Shown here: positions 29,179 to 37,602 of the stretch, one piece after another
How the letters are laid out: each line of letters starts with the position of its first letter
Position numbering within the stretch: the first letter of the stretch is position 1
From: Klebsiella ornithinolytica NBRC 105727 = ATCC 31898
Lineage (GTDB): Bacteria; Pseudomonadota; Gammaproteobacteria; Enterobacterales; Enterobacteriaceae
Assembly: GCF_001598295.1 (NCBI RefSeq)
Contig: NZ_BCYR01000008.1
Coordinates: 62,001 to 126,000 of the forward strand
DNA: 64,000 nt
Reading direction: 5' to 3'
Position numbers and translations under genes: made by a program
Notes under the pieces: model-generated
Told to the model about the DNA's origin: nothing
Databases searched by the model: none
The model's input: the letters and a program-made list of their open reading frames with translations, nothing else

Positions 29179-29193
29179 GTTAACCAAATGTTA
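29179..29193 (-). promoter_or_regulatory. Candidate ArcA site in the lldP promoter
   Basis: GTTAACCAAATGTTA matches the ArcA consensus GTTAATTAAATGTTA at 13 of 15 positions. It lies between the two LldR operators. The lld operon is a known ArcA-repressed aerobic operon, so the site is plausible. Confidence 0.6.
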
Positions 29194-29258
29194 TTGGCAG
29201 GCAATATATCTGTGACTAAAAATGATGGATATGTGAACCGTTGAGTGGTTTAAGAAAT

Positions 29259-29274
29259 AATTGGTAGGGCCAAT
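29259..29274 (-). promoter_or_regulatory. Candidate LldR operator, distal
   Basis: AATTGGTAGGGCCAAT is the reverse complement of the known E. coli LldR operator core (ATTGGCCCTACCAATT). This is the stronger of the two sites and lies about 200 bp upstream of the lldP start. Confidence 0.8.
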
Positions 29275-29319
29275 AGGGCAGAGAGAAAGATCATGGATGT
29301 GAATGACAGGTGAATCAGC

Positions 29320-29701
29320 GCCTGTCCGGCCAGTGACTGGCAGCGAATGTGTTTCCGTAGCCCCGGTGAGCGTAGCACTACACGGGAGGGAGGGGGATTC
29401 CCGGACACGGCGCCTGATACGCCTGTCCGGCCAGCGGCTGGCAGCGAATGTATTCCCGTAGCCCCGGTGAGCGTAGCACTACACGGGAGGGAAGGGGATT
29501 CCCGGACACGGCGCCTGATACGCCTGTCCGGCCAGCGGCTGGCAGCGTATGTGTTCCCGTAGCCATGGTTAGCGTAGCACTACACGGGAGGGAGGGGGAT
29601 TCCCGGACACGGCGCCTGATACGCCTGTCCGGCCAGCGACTGGCAGCGAATGTGTTTCCGTAGCCCCGGTCAGCGCAGCGCCACCGGGGAGGCCTCGGGA
29701 C
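29320..29701. repeat. Tandem array of 101-bp REP-containing units (3.8 copies)
   Basis: Units begin with GCCTGTCCGGCCAG at 29320, 29421, 29522 and 29623, an exact 101-bp period; the fourth copy is cut at about 29701, just before the yibL stop. Copies differ at only a handful of positions. Each unit contains REP-like dyads (GTAGCCCCGGTGAGCGTAGC and GGGATTCCCGG with CCGTGTCCGG-type partners). The array fills the space between the 3' end of yibL and the lldP promoter and has no coding signal. Confidence 0.92.
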
Positions 29702-29708
29702 TAAAAGA

Positions 29709-30071
29709 TTAGAACTCGGTTTTAGCGAAGCCGGTCATTTCTTTGAGGTTCATCTCGCGACCGAGGGCGGTCATCGGATGAACAATCACCAGTCCGCGAA
29801 CGCTTTTCTTCAGCTTGCCCATATCGGCCTGCTCTTTTTTCGTAATCGCGCGGCGATGCGGCAGGCTCATCAGCTTCTGCGCTTCTTTGCTCAGTTTCTG
29901 GCCCTGAACTTCGCGCAGGCGAATAATTTCGGCTTCGAGGGTCATTTTTTCTTTTTCCAGCTCGGCGTATTTGTCCGCAGCTTCCACCAGAGACAGGTCT
30001 GCCTGCTGGTGGCGGATGGCGTCGAGGCGGTCGCTCAAACGCTTGATTTCATTCTTTTCGACTTCTTTCAT
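29709..30071 (-). CDS. yibL: YibL, ribosome-associated coiled-coil protein
   Basis: This 120-residue protein closely matches E. coli YibL, a DUF2810 protein reported with ribosomal particles, whose function is not settled. The N-terminal two thirds form a charged coiled coil ([20 protein letters not shown]... to about residue 65), followed by a basic conserved segment with [19 protein letters not shown] and [10 protein letters not shown]. The 101-bp repeat array begins 8 bp beyond its stop. It is divergent from yibT across 275 bp that hold AT-rich promoter-like sequence but no other recognisable site. Confidence 0.92.
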   Translation of the reverse strand: MKEVEKNEIKRLSDRLDAIRHQQADLSLVEAADKYAELEKEKMTLEAEIIRLREVQGQKLSKEAQKLMSLPHRRAITKKEQADMGKLKKSVRGLVIVHPMTALGREMNLKEMTGFAKTEF

Positions 30072-30346
30072 GATGACTTAATCTATTAATAAAGGGATTT
30101 CGACAACATATAGTATGTGCTGTGACTTCTGTTGTGGGTAGTCATTTATCCACAATCCGGCGTTTTTTCCGCGGAAGTCTCAGAGGTAATGATTTCTAAT
30201 TATATGAATGTTAATAATATTATGACTAAGAGTGGCCTGTTTTTCATCTCTGTGAAGTCTGTCGTCTATACCGCACGTTTTCCTCAACCCTGACCTCGCT
30301 TTTCGCTAATCCTTTACAGGATGATCCCTGAAAACTGGAGGGCGAG

Positions 30347-30571
30347 ATGGCAAAAATCGGTGACGGCGTACCGCGTATTATCGACAAGACAGTTGATTTT
30401 ATGGCTTCAAGCCAGGCTTTTATGGAGTATCTGAAAAAATCCCCGCGTTTGCAGAACGTGCCGCGGGAAATTCCGCAGAACAAAGAGGCGCTGTATCTGA
30501 GTCGTCTGGAGTATTACAGGCAGCTTTACCGGCCGGCTTGTGACCAGGTGGAATCCGGGTCAGAGCGTTGA
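30347..30571 (+). CDS. yibT: Small conserved protein YibT
   Basis: This 74-residue protein matches E. coli YibT, which has no known function: the shared core is [15 protein letters not shown] and the C-terminal [12 protein letters not shown] block. A strong GGAGGG ribosome site precedes the ATG. It has no signal peptide or membrane segment. Its last 12 bp overlap the 3' end of the convergent mtlR gene, leaving no room for an intergenic terminator. Confidence 0.88.
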   Translation: MAKIGDGVPRIIDKTVDFMASSQAFMEYLKKSPRLQNVPREIPQNKEALYLSRLEYYRQLYRPACDQVESGSER

Positions 30572-31159
30572 TTTCTGAAAGGCTTTTTTCAAGCTGATTC
30601 GGGAAATCAGCTCGGTCAGAGACAGCATCATTGTTGAACGTACAACCTGCTGGTAGCGCAGCTTCTGCATTGCCAGCAGTTCTTCGTCGCTGTCATCAAA
30701 CAGCGGCGTCGGCGGCAGGGCGGTCACACAATGCAGTTCGCCAAAAGGCCCAAGAATCTCATCATCGGTAAAACTGTACTCATTTCCGTCGTGATTCAAC
30801 TCTTCACGCAGGGCCATCAGCAGCTCGGCGTCTTCGTATTCGGCGCGGCTAATCACCCCAAGGCCGTAAATCAGCTTCAGGCGTACAGAAAGGTCCCCCA
30901 GCGGCCCATCGCCATCCAGCAATGGCTCCACTGCGTATTTCACCGCGTAGTCGTCTTTACGGAACACCTGAAGCACCAGAATATTGACCGCTTCCGTGAG
31001 TAGCTCGACGGTGGCGATCAGGAAGCTTCGTACGGTTTTGCCAGCATTCAGACGCTCAAGCACGCGGTTTTCAAATGCCTGTGTTTCTTCCATTATTGCC
31101 TGCATATCTGACAGGAGTAGTAATGGGCGCGGTTCGTACCGCGCCAGGTCTTGCCTCAT
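30560..31159 (-). CDS. mtlR: Mannitol operon repressor MtlR
   Basis: MtlR represses the mannitol operon. It has no classical DNA-binding domain, and in E. coli it may act through partner proteins. The 199-residue protein is all-helical: [36 protein letters not shown] (about 19-54), [28 protein letters not shown] and [17 protein letters not shown] at the end match the family. Its first 18 residues differ from E. coli. The ATG overlaps the mtlD stop by four bases, so it is the last gene of mtlADR. Confidence 0.94.
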   Translation of the reverse strand: MRQDLARYEPRPLLLLSDMQAIMEETQAFENRVLERLNAGKTVRSFLIATVELLTEAVNILVLQVFRKDDYAVKYAVEPLLDGDGPLGDLSVRLKLIYGLGVISRAEYEDAELLMALREELNHDGNEYSFTDDEILGPFGELHCVTALPPTPLFDDSDEELLAMQKLRYQQVVRSTMMLSLTELISRISLKKAFQKSTL

Positions 31160-32304
31160 TTGGTGGCGTTGTAGTCGTTAACGGCCTCGGTCACCACGGC
31201 ACTTGCTGCATCCAGACCAGAAATCTGTGCCAGCGCAGCCTGGGGGCCCTTCTCGTTAATCAAGGCTGCCAGCTCCTGCGCCTGCGGGTCTTCTTCGCTG
31301 CGGAAGTGCATTGCCGCAGCGATCCCTTTGACCAGATTGACGTGCGGCAGAGCATATTCCAGCGTACCAAGCAGCGGCTTAATCAGACGATCGCCCGCGC
31401 TCAGTTTACGCAGCGGCTGACGACCTACGCGCTCAACGTCATCTTTCAGGTACGGATTCTCGAAACGGCCGAGGATTTTCTGGATGTAGGCGGCGTGCTT
31501 CTGTGCATCAAAGCCGTAGCGCTTGATCAGTACCGCGCCGCTCTCTTCCATCGCCCCTTTCACCACGGCGCGAATGTTCTCATCGAGAATCGCGTCGCGG
31601 ATCGTCTGGTGCCCGGCCAGTTTTCCGAGGTAGGCGGTTATAGCATGTCCGGTGTTTAAGGTGAATAGCTTACGTTCGACAAATGCCATCAGGTTGTCGG
31701 TTAATTCCATGCCAGGGATCGCCGGCAAAGTGCCTTTAAACTGAGTTTTATCGACGATCCACTCGCTGAAGGTTTCCACGGTCACTTCCAGCGGGTCATG
31801 CGTCGCAGAGGCGGACGGGGGAACAATACGGTCAACGGCGGAATCGACAAAGCCGACGTTGGCCTCTACCCAGGCTTTGTCTTCTTCCGCCAGAGCGTTA
31901 AACACGTGGCCTTTAAGCTGTGTGGTTCCGCGCACCATGTTTTCACAGGCAATGATGTTTAGCGGGGCGGTAAGTCCCTGCGCTTTACGCTTCGCCAGCC
32001 CCTGCGCTATAGCCGGCGCAATGCGCTCCAGCACAACCGGGCCGACGGCGGTGGTGATCAGGTCAACGCGGGCAATCAGGTCAATCACTTCATCGCCGAT
32101 GCTGCTGACGGCATTGACGCCGGAAACGGTATCGACCTGCTCGTTTTCACCGACGACGTGAACCTGATAGCTATGACGGGCATTCAGGGCGTCAAGTACC
32201 ACCTGATTCACATCGGCGAATGTTAACGCGATCCCCGCGTCAGCCAGCAATTTGCCGATGAAGCCACGTCCGATATTACCTGCGCCAAAATGTAATGCAT
32301 TCAT
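31156..32304 (-). CDS. mtlD: Mannitol-1-phosphate 5-dehydrogenase
   Basis: MtlD oxidises mannitol-1-phosphate to fructose-6-phosphate with NAD. The 382-residue protein has the Rossmann motif [35 protein letters not shown] (about 131-141) and the catalytic lysine region [22 protein letters not shown] (about 203-224). The ATG at 32304 follows an AAGG ribosome site and fits the E. coli start; an in-frame ATG five codons upstream is less likely. It is separated from mtlA by 122 bp holding strong hairpins, unlike the tight mtlD-mtlR junction. Confidence 0.96.
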   Translation of the reverse strand: MNALHFGAGNIGRGFIGKLLADAGIALTFADVNQVVLDALNARHSYQVHVVGENEQVDTVSGVNAVSSIGDEVIDLIARVDLITTAVGPVVLERIAPAIAQGLAKRKAQGLTAPLNIIACENMVRGTTQLKGHVFNALAEEDKAWVEANVGFVDSAVDRIVPPSASATHDPLEVTVETFSEWIVDKTQFKGTLPAIPGMELTDNLMAFVERKLFTLNTGHAITAYLGKLAGHQTIRDAILDENIRAVVKGAMEESGAVLIKRYGFDAQKHAAYIQKILGRFENPYLKDDVERVGRQPLRKLSAGDRLIKPLLGTLEYALPHVNLVKGIAAAMHFRSEEDPQAQELAALINEKGPQAALAQISGLDAASAVVTEAVNDYNATK

Positions 32305-32333
32305 AGTATTAACCTTCATTAATGTTTTTACCT

Positions 32334-32422
32334 GAGAGGGTTCGGGTGAGGCTTGCCCCTCACCCGAACCCTCTCTCTCCAGTCAGAGAGAGAGGGTGAT
32401 TCGTCTCCCGGCGTGGCCGGGA
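32334..32422 (-). repeat. Overlapping hairpins in the mtlA-mtlD intercistronic region
   Basis: Three inverted repeats fill the gap. Eighteen-base perfect arms at 32334-32351 and 32358-32375 (beginning GAGAGGGTTCGGGTGAGG) form one hairpin. Arms CCCTCTCTCT (32369-32378) and AGAGAGAGGG (32387-32396) form another that shares seven bases with the first, so the two cannot form together. A third, TCCCGGC/GCCGGGA, lies at 32406-32422 next to the mtlA stop. The sequence type is a dispersed intergenic palindrome; a similar fragment occurs before selA at 37555. Confidence 0.85.
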
Positions 32423-32426
32423 CCGT

Positions 32427-34346
32427 TTACGCTTTGGTGCCTTTCAGCAGCGCCAGCACTTCTTCAACGCTGGTGGTGCGGGTCAGGCGCTCAATCACCG
32501 ACTCATCATCCAGCGCGTTAGTCAGGCTGGTAATCACGTGAATGTGCTCGTTATTGCGTGCCGCGATACCGATAACCAGACGGGCTACGTCATCTTCGTC
32601 TTCGCCAAAGCGAACCCCTTCCGGATACTGGCAGAACACTACGCCGGTCTTCAGGACGCGATCTTTAGCTTCAATCGTGCCGTGTGGTACCGCGATGGAC
32701 TCGCCCAGATAGGTGGAGGTCAGTTTTTCACGATCCAGCATCGCCTGGACATATTCAGGCTCAACGTAGCCGCCTTTCACCAGCTGCTCGCCCGCAAAGC
32801 GGATCGCCTCTTCTTTGGTCGCCGCTTTGCGACCGAGGAAGATATTCTCTGCGCCAAGCTTAAACAGATTTGTATCGGCGGCCTCGAAGCTGTCTTTCAG
32901 ACTGCCGCGGACTTTCTCTTCGTTGTCAGTATGGCGCTGCGCCGCAACCAGACGCTCGGTCAGGCTGGTGTACAGGCCGCTGTCGAGGAAGTTGGTCAGC
33001 GAAATGTGCTGGGCCTGCGGCACCTGGCGCATCGCCCGCTCGGTCAGATCGCGGTGGGTAATCACCAGGTCGACATCCGGCGGCAGGTTGTTAATGGCGC
33101 AGTTGGTGACGGAGATATTGCCCAGCCCCGCATCCTGCACTTTTTTACGCAGCACCCCGGCACCCATGGCGCTGGAACCCATGCCGGCATCGCAGGCCAC
33201 GATGATTTTGCGCACGTGGCTCAGATCGTTAGCCACGGCACCTGCAGACAGCGGAGTAGCCGCGCCTTTGGATTCAGCTTTCATATCCTGCATGCGACGG
33301 GTCGCAGCATCGATATCATCTTCTTCTTTCACTTTGCTGGTTTTCAGCAGAATGGCGGAGACCACAAAGGAGACGGCCATTGCGGCAATAATGGCCGCGA
33401 TGTTAGCGAAGTACGCCCCTTTCGGCGTCATCGCCAGCACCGCAAGGATAGAACCTGGGGAAGCAGGAGAAACCAGACCGCCGTTGAGGATAGTCAGGGT
33501 GAACACGCCGGTCATACCGCCGAGAATAACGGCAAGGATCAGACGCGGGTTCATCAGTACGTACGGGAAGTAGATTTCGTGGATACCGCCCAGGAAGTGG
33601 ATGATTGCCGCACCGCCTGCAGACTGCTTCGCGTTACCGCGACCAAAGAACATGTATGCCAGCAGTACGCCCATCCCCGGGCCCGGGTTGGCTTCAATCA
33701 GGAAGAAGATTGATTTGCCCAGCTCATGAGACTGCTGAATACCCAGCGGCGAGAAGATACCGTGGTTGATAGCATTGTTCAGGAACAGGATTTTCGCCGG
33801 TTCAACGAAGATAGATGCCAGCGGCAGCATGTCATGGACAACCATGAAGTTAACGCCCGCCGCCAGAATTTTGGACAGGACTTCAACCGCCGGGCCAATG
33901 CCGAGGAATGCCAGAATGGCGAGGATCATCCCGATAATACCGGCGGAGAAGTTGTTCACCAGCATCTCGAAACCGGACTTAATCTTACCGTCTACCCAGC
34001 TATCAAAATGTTTAATCGCCCAGCCGCCCAGTGGACCTGCGATCATGGCGCCGAGGAACATCGGCATGTCCGCGCCGACGATGACGCCCATGGTGGTAAT
34101 GGCACCGACGACGCCGCCACGCTCACCGCCAATTAACTTACCGCCGGTATAGCCGATAAGCAGCGGCAGCAGGTAGGTGATCATCGGGCCGACTAACTTC
34201 GCCAGCGTCTCATTCGGTAACCACCCTGTCGGTATGAATAATGCGGTGATGATACCCCACGCGATAAACGCGCCGATGTTTGGCATCACCATATTGCTGA
34301 GGAAACGACCAAAGCTTTGCACCTTGATCTTGATATCGGATGACAT
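32427..34346 (-). CDS. mtlA: PTS mannitol transporter subunit IICBA
   Basis: MtlA imports mannitol and phosphorylates it to mannitol-1-phosphate using phosphate from HPr. The 639-residue protein has a membrane IIC domain (about 1-340, starting FGRFLSNMVMPNIGAFIAWG, with the GGIHEIYFPYVL substrate motif), a IIB domain with the phosphocysteine in IIVACDAGMGSSAMGAG (about residue 387), and a IIA domain with the phosphohistidine in LGESIAVPHGT (about residue 555). It is the first gene of the leftward mtlADR operon and is preceded by four CRP-type palindromes. Confidence 0.97.
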   Translation of the reverse strand: MSSDIKIKVQSFGRFLSNMVMPNIGAFIAWGIITALFIPTGWLPNETLAKLVGPMITYLLPLLIGYTGGKLIGGERGGVVGAITTMGVIVGADMPMFLGAMIAGPLGGWAIKHFDSWVDGKIKSGFEMLVNNFSAGIIGMILAILAFLGIGPAVEVLSKILAAGVNFMVVHDMLPLASIFVEPAKILFLNNAINHGIFSPLGIQQSHELGKSIFFLIEANPGPGMGVLLAYMFFGRGNAKQSAGGAAIIHFLGGIHEIYFPYVLMNPRLILAVILGGMTGVFTLTILNGGLVSPASPGSILAVLAMTPKGAYFANIAAIIAAMAVSFVVSAILLKTSKVKEEDDIDAATRRMQDMKAESKGAATPLSAGAVANDLSHVRKIIVACDAGMGSSAMGAGVLRKKVQDAGLGNISVTNCAINNLPPDVDLVITHRDLTERAMRQVPQAQHISLTNFLDSGLYTSLTERLVAAQRHTDNEEKVRGSLKDSFEAADTNLFKLGAENIFLGRKAATKEEAIRFAGEQLVKGGYVEPEYVQAMLDREKLTSTYLGESIAVPHGTIEAKDRVLKTGVVFCQYPEGVRFGEDEDDVARLVIGIAARNNEHIHVITSLTNALDDESVIERLTRTTSVEEVLALLKGTKA

Positions 34347-35010
34347 AAAACACCCCTTCTTCTGTTTTGCTTATCGCGTAGGCTAAAAGCCCGAGGCTTG
34401 TTGTGAATATGGCGGCAGAGGTCGCCGGACCCTGATTGATAAAGCGAATCTGGCACTGAATCGTTAAACTGTCCAGTCGGTGGGTTTTAGTGTGATTCTG
34501 ATCACATGAATATAGGTATCTGGCAGGTATTTGTAGTGACGTGCATCACAAAATGGGTGTGCAAAAAAAAGACAATGGGTCAAAATTCGCCTGATTAGGC
34601 TAATTAATGTGAATTACATCACATAATATTGTTTTCAGTTTGTCTCGATATTGTGACTTTGTTCACAAAAAATAATTCGCTGAATTTTGCGGATGTGATC
34701 GCCGGCAAACTCTGCTCGCTCGCACTGTGGCCGGCGTCGGTAAACAGGCTGCAGAATGAAAAAACATCATCGGCGTACCGTATGGAAAAAAGTCAGAATG
34801 TGGCTTAAGCTCAACATGTAAAGATAAGTCTATAGTTCTTCAGGATATATTTTGTCACGCTTAAAAACTTGCAAGGAGAATAACTAAAAACAATACTCCC
34901 CGGCCTTAAATTATAAGTGCATTTTCCTTTTACTTAAATTTCATTAATTAATTTGGTTGCTTACCATTTTATATCATTGATGAGCTGACGTCGTGTTTAG
35001 TGAGGCACAT
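34347..35010. promoter_or_regulatory. mtlA-yibI divergent control region with four CRP sites
   Basis: This AT-rich 664-bp region holds no gene. Four CRP-like palindromes are visible: TGTGATTCTGATCACA (34491-34506), AGTGACGTGCATCACA (34535-34550), TGTGAATTACATCACA (34608-34623) and TGTGACTTTGTTCACA (34652-34667). Three match TGTGA-N6-TCACA perfectly. Multiple CRP sites are known upstream of E. coli mtlA. From about 34670 to the yibI start I see an interrupted GCCGGC dyad near 34700 and AT-rich sequence, but no clear operator or small gene. Confidence 0.88.
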
Positions 35011-35367
35011 ATGTTTCTCAACTATTTTGCGCTGGGTGTATTGATCTTCGTTTTTCTGGTTCTCTTTTATGGAATTATCGCGATTCATGATATTCCCTAT
35101 TTAATGGCTAAAAAACGTAATCATCCCCACGCTGATGCCATCCATACCGCCGGGTGGGTGAGCCTGTTTACGCTGCATGTTATCTGGCCATTCCTGTGGA
35201 TCTGGGCCACTCTCTACCAGCCTGAGCGCGGGTGGGGAATGAAATCTCATCTTCCTCCATCTGAACGCGATCCCGATATCGATCGGCTTTCACAACGTGT
35301 TGCCGAGCTGGAAAAAAGACTGGGTGCGGTGCCCTCATCCGCAGATAAAGAGACCCCGGAGCGCTAA
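35011..35367 (+). CDS. yibI: Inner-membrane protein YibI (DUF3302)
   Basis: This 118-residue membrane protein has two hydrophobic segments (about 3-24 and 47-66) and the conserved stretches [44 protein letters not shown] and RGWGM, matching E. coli YibI. The tail (about 80-118) is charged. The ATG at 35011 has a GAGG ribosome site; an in-frame GTG at 34993 would add six residues. It precedes yibH by 2 bp. Small DUF3302 proteins often accompany HlyD-like partners, and the function of the pair is unknown. Confidence 0.9.
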   Translation: MFLNYFALGVLIFVFLVLFYGIIAIHDIPYLMAKKRNHPHADAIHTAGWVSLFTLHVIWPFLWIWATLYQPERGWGMKSHLPPSERDPDIDRLSQRVAELEKRLGAVPSSADKETPER

Positions 35368-35369
35368 TC

Positions 35370-36506
35370 ATGGATCTGTTAATTGTATTGACCTATGTGG
35401 CGATTGCATGGGCGGTTTTTAAGATATTTCGTATTCCGGTTAACCAGTGGACTCTCGCCACGGCGGCATTAGGCGGTATATTTCTCGTCAGCGCCCTTAT
35501 TTTATTAATGAACTATAACCATCCTTATACATTTACTGCACAAAAGGCGGTTATTTCGATTCCCATTACGCCACAGGTGACCGGTATCGTCAGTACCGTG
35601 ACGGATAAAACGAATCAACGTGTTAATAAGGGTGATGTCCTGTTTACGATTGATCCCGTGCGCTATCAGGCCCGGGTAGATAGACTGCAGGCCGATCTGG
35701 TGACCGCGCTGCACAGCATCAACACTCTGAAGGCGCAGCTTTCAGAAGCGCAGGCAAACACGGTGCGTGTTTCCGCCGAGCGCGATCGGCTCTACAAAGA
35801 CTACCAACGCTACCTGAAAGGCAGCCAGGCGCGGGTCAACCCGTTCTCAGAAAGCGATATCGATAATGCCCGGCAAAACTATCTGGCGCAGGATGCGTTA
35901 GTAAAAGCATCGGTTGCCGAGCAGGCACAGATTCAGAGTCAACTGGACAGCATGGTGGGCGGTGAGCAGTCGCAGGTTGTCAGTCTGCGCGCGCAGTTAG
36001 CGGAGGCGAAATATAACCTCGACCAGACCGTTATTCGCGCGCCAAGCAACGGCTATGTTACCCAGGTGCTGATCCGTCCCGGCACCTATGCGGCAGCGCT
36101 GCCGCTGCGCCCGGTGATGGTCTTTATCCCGGAACAAAAACGGCAGATTGTTGCTCAGTTCCGCCAAAACTCGCTGCTGCGACTGAAGCCAGGCGATGAT
36201 GCCGAAGTGGTCTTTAACGCGCTGCCGGGCCAGGTATTCCATGGCAAGCTGACCAATATTCTTCCGGTGGTCCCGGGTGGATCTTACCAGGCTCAAGGGG
36301 CATTACAGTCGCTGACGGTCTTACCGGGAACCGATGGCGTACTGGCGACAATTGAGCTGGATCCCAACGCGGATGTCGACTCGCTGCCGGACGGTATTTA
36401 TGCTCAGGTGGCGGTCTATTCCGACCACTTCAGCCATGTATCGGTCATGAGAAAGGTCCTGCTGCGCATGACCAGCTGGATGCACTACCTCTACCTGGAT
36501 CATTAA
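35370..36506 (+). CDS. yibH: HlyD-family membrane fusion protein YibH
   Basis: YibH is a periplasmic adaptor-type protein. An N-terminal transmembrane anchor (about 24-46, with a first segment at 3-19) precedes a biotinyl-lipoyl-like strand ([36 protein letters not shown], about 65-100), a coiled-coil hairpin (about 102-205) and a second lipoyl half with [21 protein letters not shown] (about 221-241). Length matches E. coli YibH (378). The partner pump or channel is not known. It forms an operon with yibI and is followed by a terminator. Confidence 0.92.
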   Translation: MDLLIVLTYVAIAWAVFKIFRIPVNQWTLATAALGGIFLVSALILLMNYNHPYTFTAQKAVISIPITPQVTGIVSTVTDKTNQRVNKGDVLFTIDPVRYQARVDRLQADLVTALHSINTLKAQLSEAQANTVRVSAERDRLYKDYQRYLKGSQARVNPFSESDIDNARQNYLAQDALVKASVAEQAQIQSQLDSMVGGEQSQVVSLRAQLAEAKYNLDQTVIRAPSNGYVTQVLIRPGTYAAALPLRPVMVFIPEQKRQIVAQFRQNSLLRLKPGDDAEVVFNALPGQVFHGKLTNILPVVPGGSYQAQGALQSLTVLPGTDGVLATIELDPNADVDSLPDGIYAQVAVYSDHFSHVSVMRKVLLRMTSWMHYLYLDH

Positions 36507-36514
36507 TTGCGATG

Positions 36515-36547
36515 AAGGCAGGCTGACGTTAAGTCTGACCTGCCTTT
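36515..36547 (+). terminator. Terminator after yibIH
   Basis: Arms AAGGCAGG and CCTGCCTT, with an inner GAC/GTC pairing in the loop, are followed by TTTT. The hairpin begins 8 bp after the yibH stop. Confidence 0.85.
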
Positions 36548-36568
36548 TGCCTGCGCCTGAACCATACT

Positions 36569-36837
36569 TATACCCGTCATACTTCAAGTTGCATGGTCGT
36601 TGGCAATACTCGGCCCATCCCTGGGCCTTGCCCTACGGGCGTTGCGAACAGCGTTCAAATTCGTTCCTGACGAATTTGTCCTCGTTCACCCCAGTCACTT
36701 ACTTGAGTAAGTGACTGGGGATTCTCTGCGTCGCCGCGTTACTCGGCCTTCGGCCTCGCCCCTGTGGGGGCAGCGTAAACGCTGTTCAACAACGTCGAAA
36801 GCGTTGTGGTCCTGCAACTCGAACTATTTTGGCTATA
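36569..36837. repeat. Expanded ERIC-type element (269 bp) with nested palindromes
   Basis: The ends match ERIC termini (TATACCCGTCATACTTCAAG on the left; CTGCAACTCGAACTATTTTG then GCTATA on the right). The centre is a perfect 15-bp inverted repeat with a 2-bp loop (36689-36720, CCCCAGTCACTTACT and its complement). The element is about twice the usual 127 bp because each arm carries an insertion: GGCCCA/TGGGCC (36612-36627), AAATTCGT/ACGAATTT (36657-36677) and GAACAGCGTT-type sequence on the left answered by its inverted copy on the right near 36780. It sits between yibH and yibF, the rhsA site of E. coli K-12. Confidence 0.82.
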
Positions 36838-36887
36838 GAGCCTGTCCCATCAGGCTTCTACTTTTTTGTTGGCGAAAGGAGCAGGTA

Positions 36888-37496
36888 ATGAAACTGATCG
36901 GCAGCTACACCAGTCCCTTTGTGCGTAAAATCTCCGTCATTCTGCTGGAGAAAAACCTCCCCTTCGAATTCGTCAATGAATTTCCCTACCAGGACGTGAA
37001 CGGCGTCGGGAAATACAATCCCTTGGGTAAGGTGCCGGTGCTGGTCACGGACGGCGGCGAATGCTGGTATGACTCCCCCATTATCGCGCAATACCTTGAT
37101 CAACTCGGCGCTGCGCCGGCAATGGTGCCAGCGGACCCGAAAGCGGCGTTGAAAATGCGTCAGCTGGAGGCGCTGGCCGACGGCGTAATGGAGGCGGCGC
37201 AGGCGCTGGTGCGCGAAAAGAGCCGTCCGGCTGCGCAGCAGTCAGAAAGCGAGCTGCTGCGCCAGCGGGAGAAAGTGACCCGGGGACTCGATGCGCTGGA
37301 AGCCTATGTCGCCGATGGCAGTCTGCGTATCGACGAGGTCAATCTGGCCACGATTTCAGCGGCGTGCGCGATTGCCTATCTCAACTTTCGGCGGGTTGCG
37401 CCCGGCTGGTGCGCGACGCGGCCTCAGCTGATTAAGCTGGTCGATGCGCTTTTCCAGCGCGCCAGTTTTGCCCGTACCGAACCGCCAAGGACTTGA
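36888..37496 (+). CDS. yibF: Glutathione S-transferase-like protein YibF
   Basis: The 202-residue protein has the two-domain GST architecture. A thioredoxin-like N-terminal domain has [34 protein letters not shown] (cis-proline) and [11 protein letters not shown] (glutathione gamma-glutamyl contact). An all-helical C-terminal domain follows from about residue 85. Its substrate is not known. The ATG at 36888 has an AAGGAG ribosome site. It is the gene upstream of selA, as in E. coli. Confidence 0.93.
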   Translation: MKLIGSYTSPFVRKISVILLEKNLPFEFVNEFPYQDVNGVGKYNPLGKVPVLVTDGGECWYDSPIIAQYLDQLGAAPAMVPADPKAALKMRQLEALADGVMEAAQALVREKSRPAAQQSESELLRQREKVTRGLDALEAYVADGSLRIDEVNLATISAACAIAYLNFRRVAPGWCATRPQLIKLVDALFQRASFARTEPPRT

Positions 37497-37602
37497 CCCA
37501 GGCAGGTAACAGTTTCCTCCCGGAGACGTTACAATCACCGCTGATTTGTTGACTCCCTCTCCCGTCGGGAGGGGGGTAAATAACTTACCGCCAGGTCCAT
37601 TC

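Noticed and set aside
29320-29701. CRISPR array
   Set aside because: The repeats are head-to-tail 101-bp units without unique spacers and no cas genes are present; they are REP-type tandem repeats.
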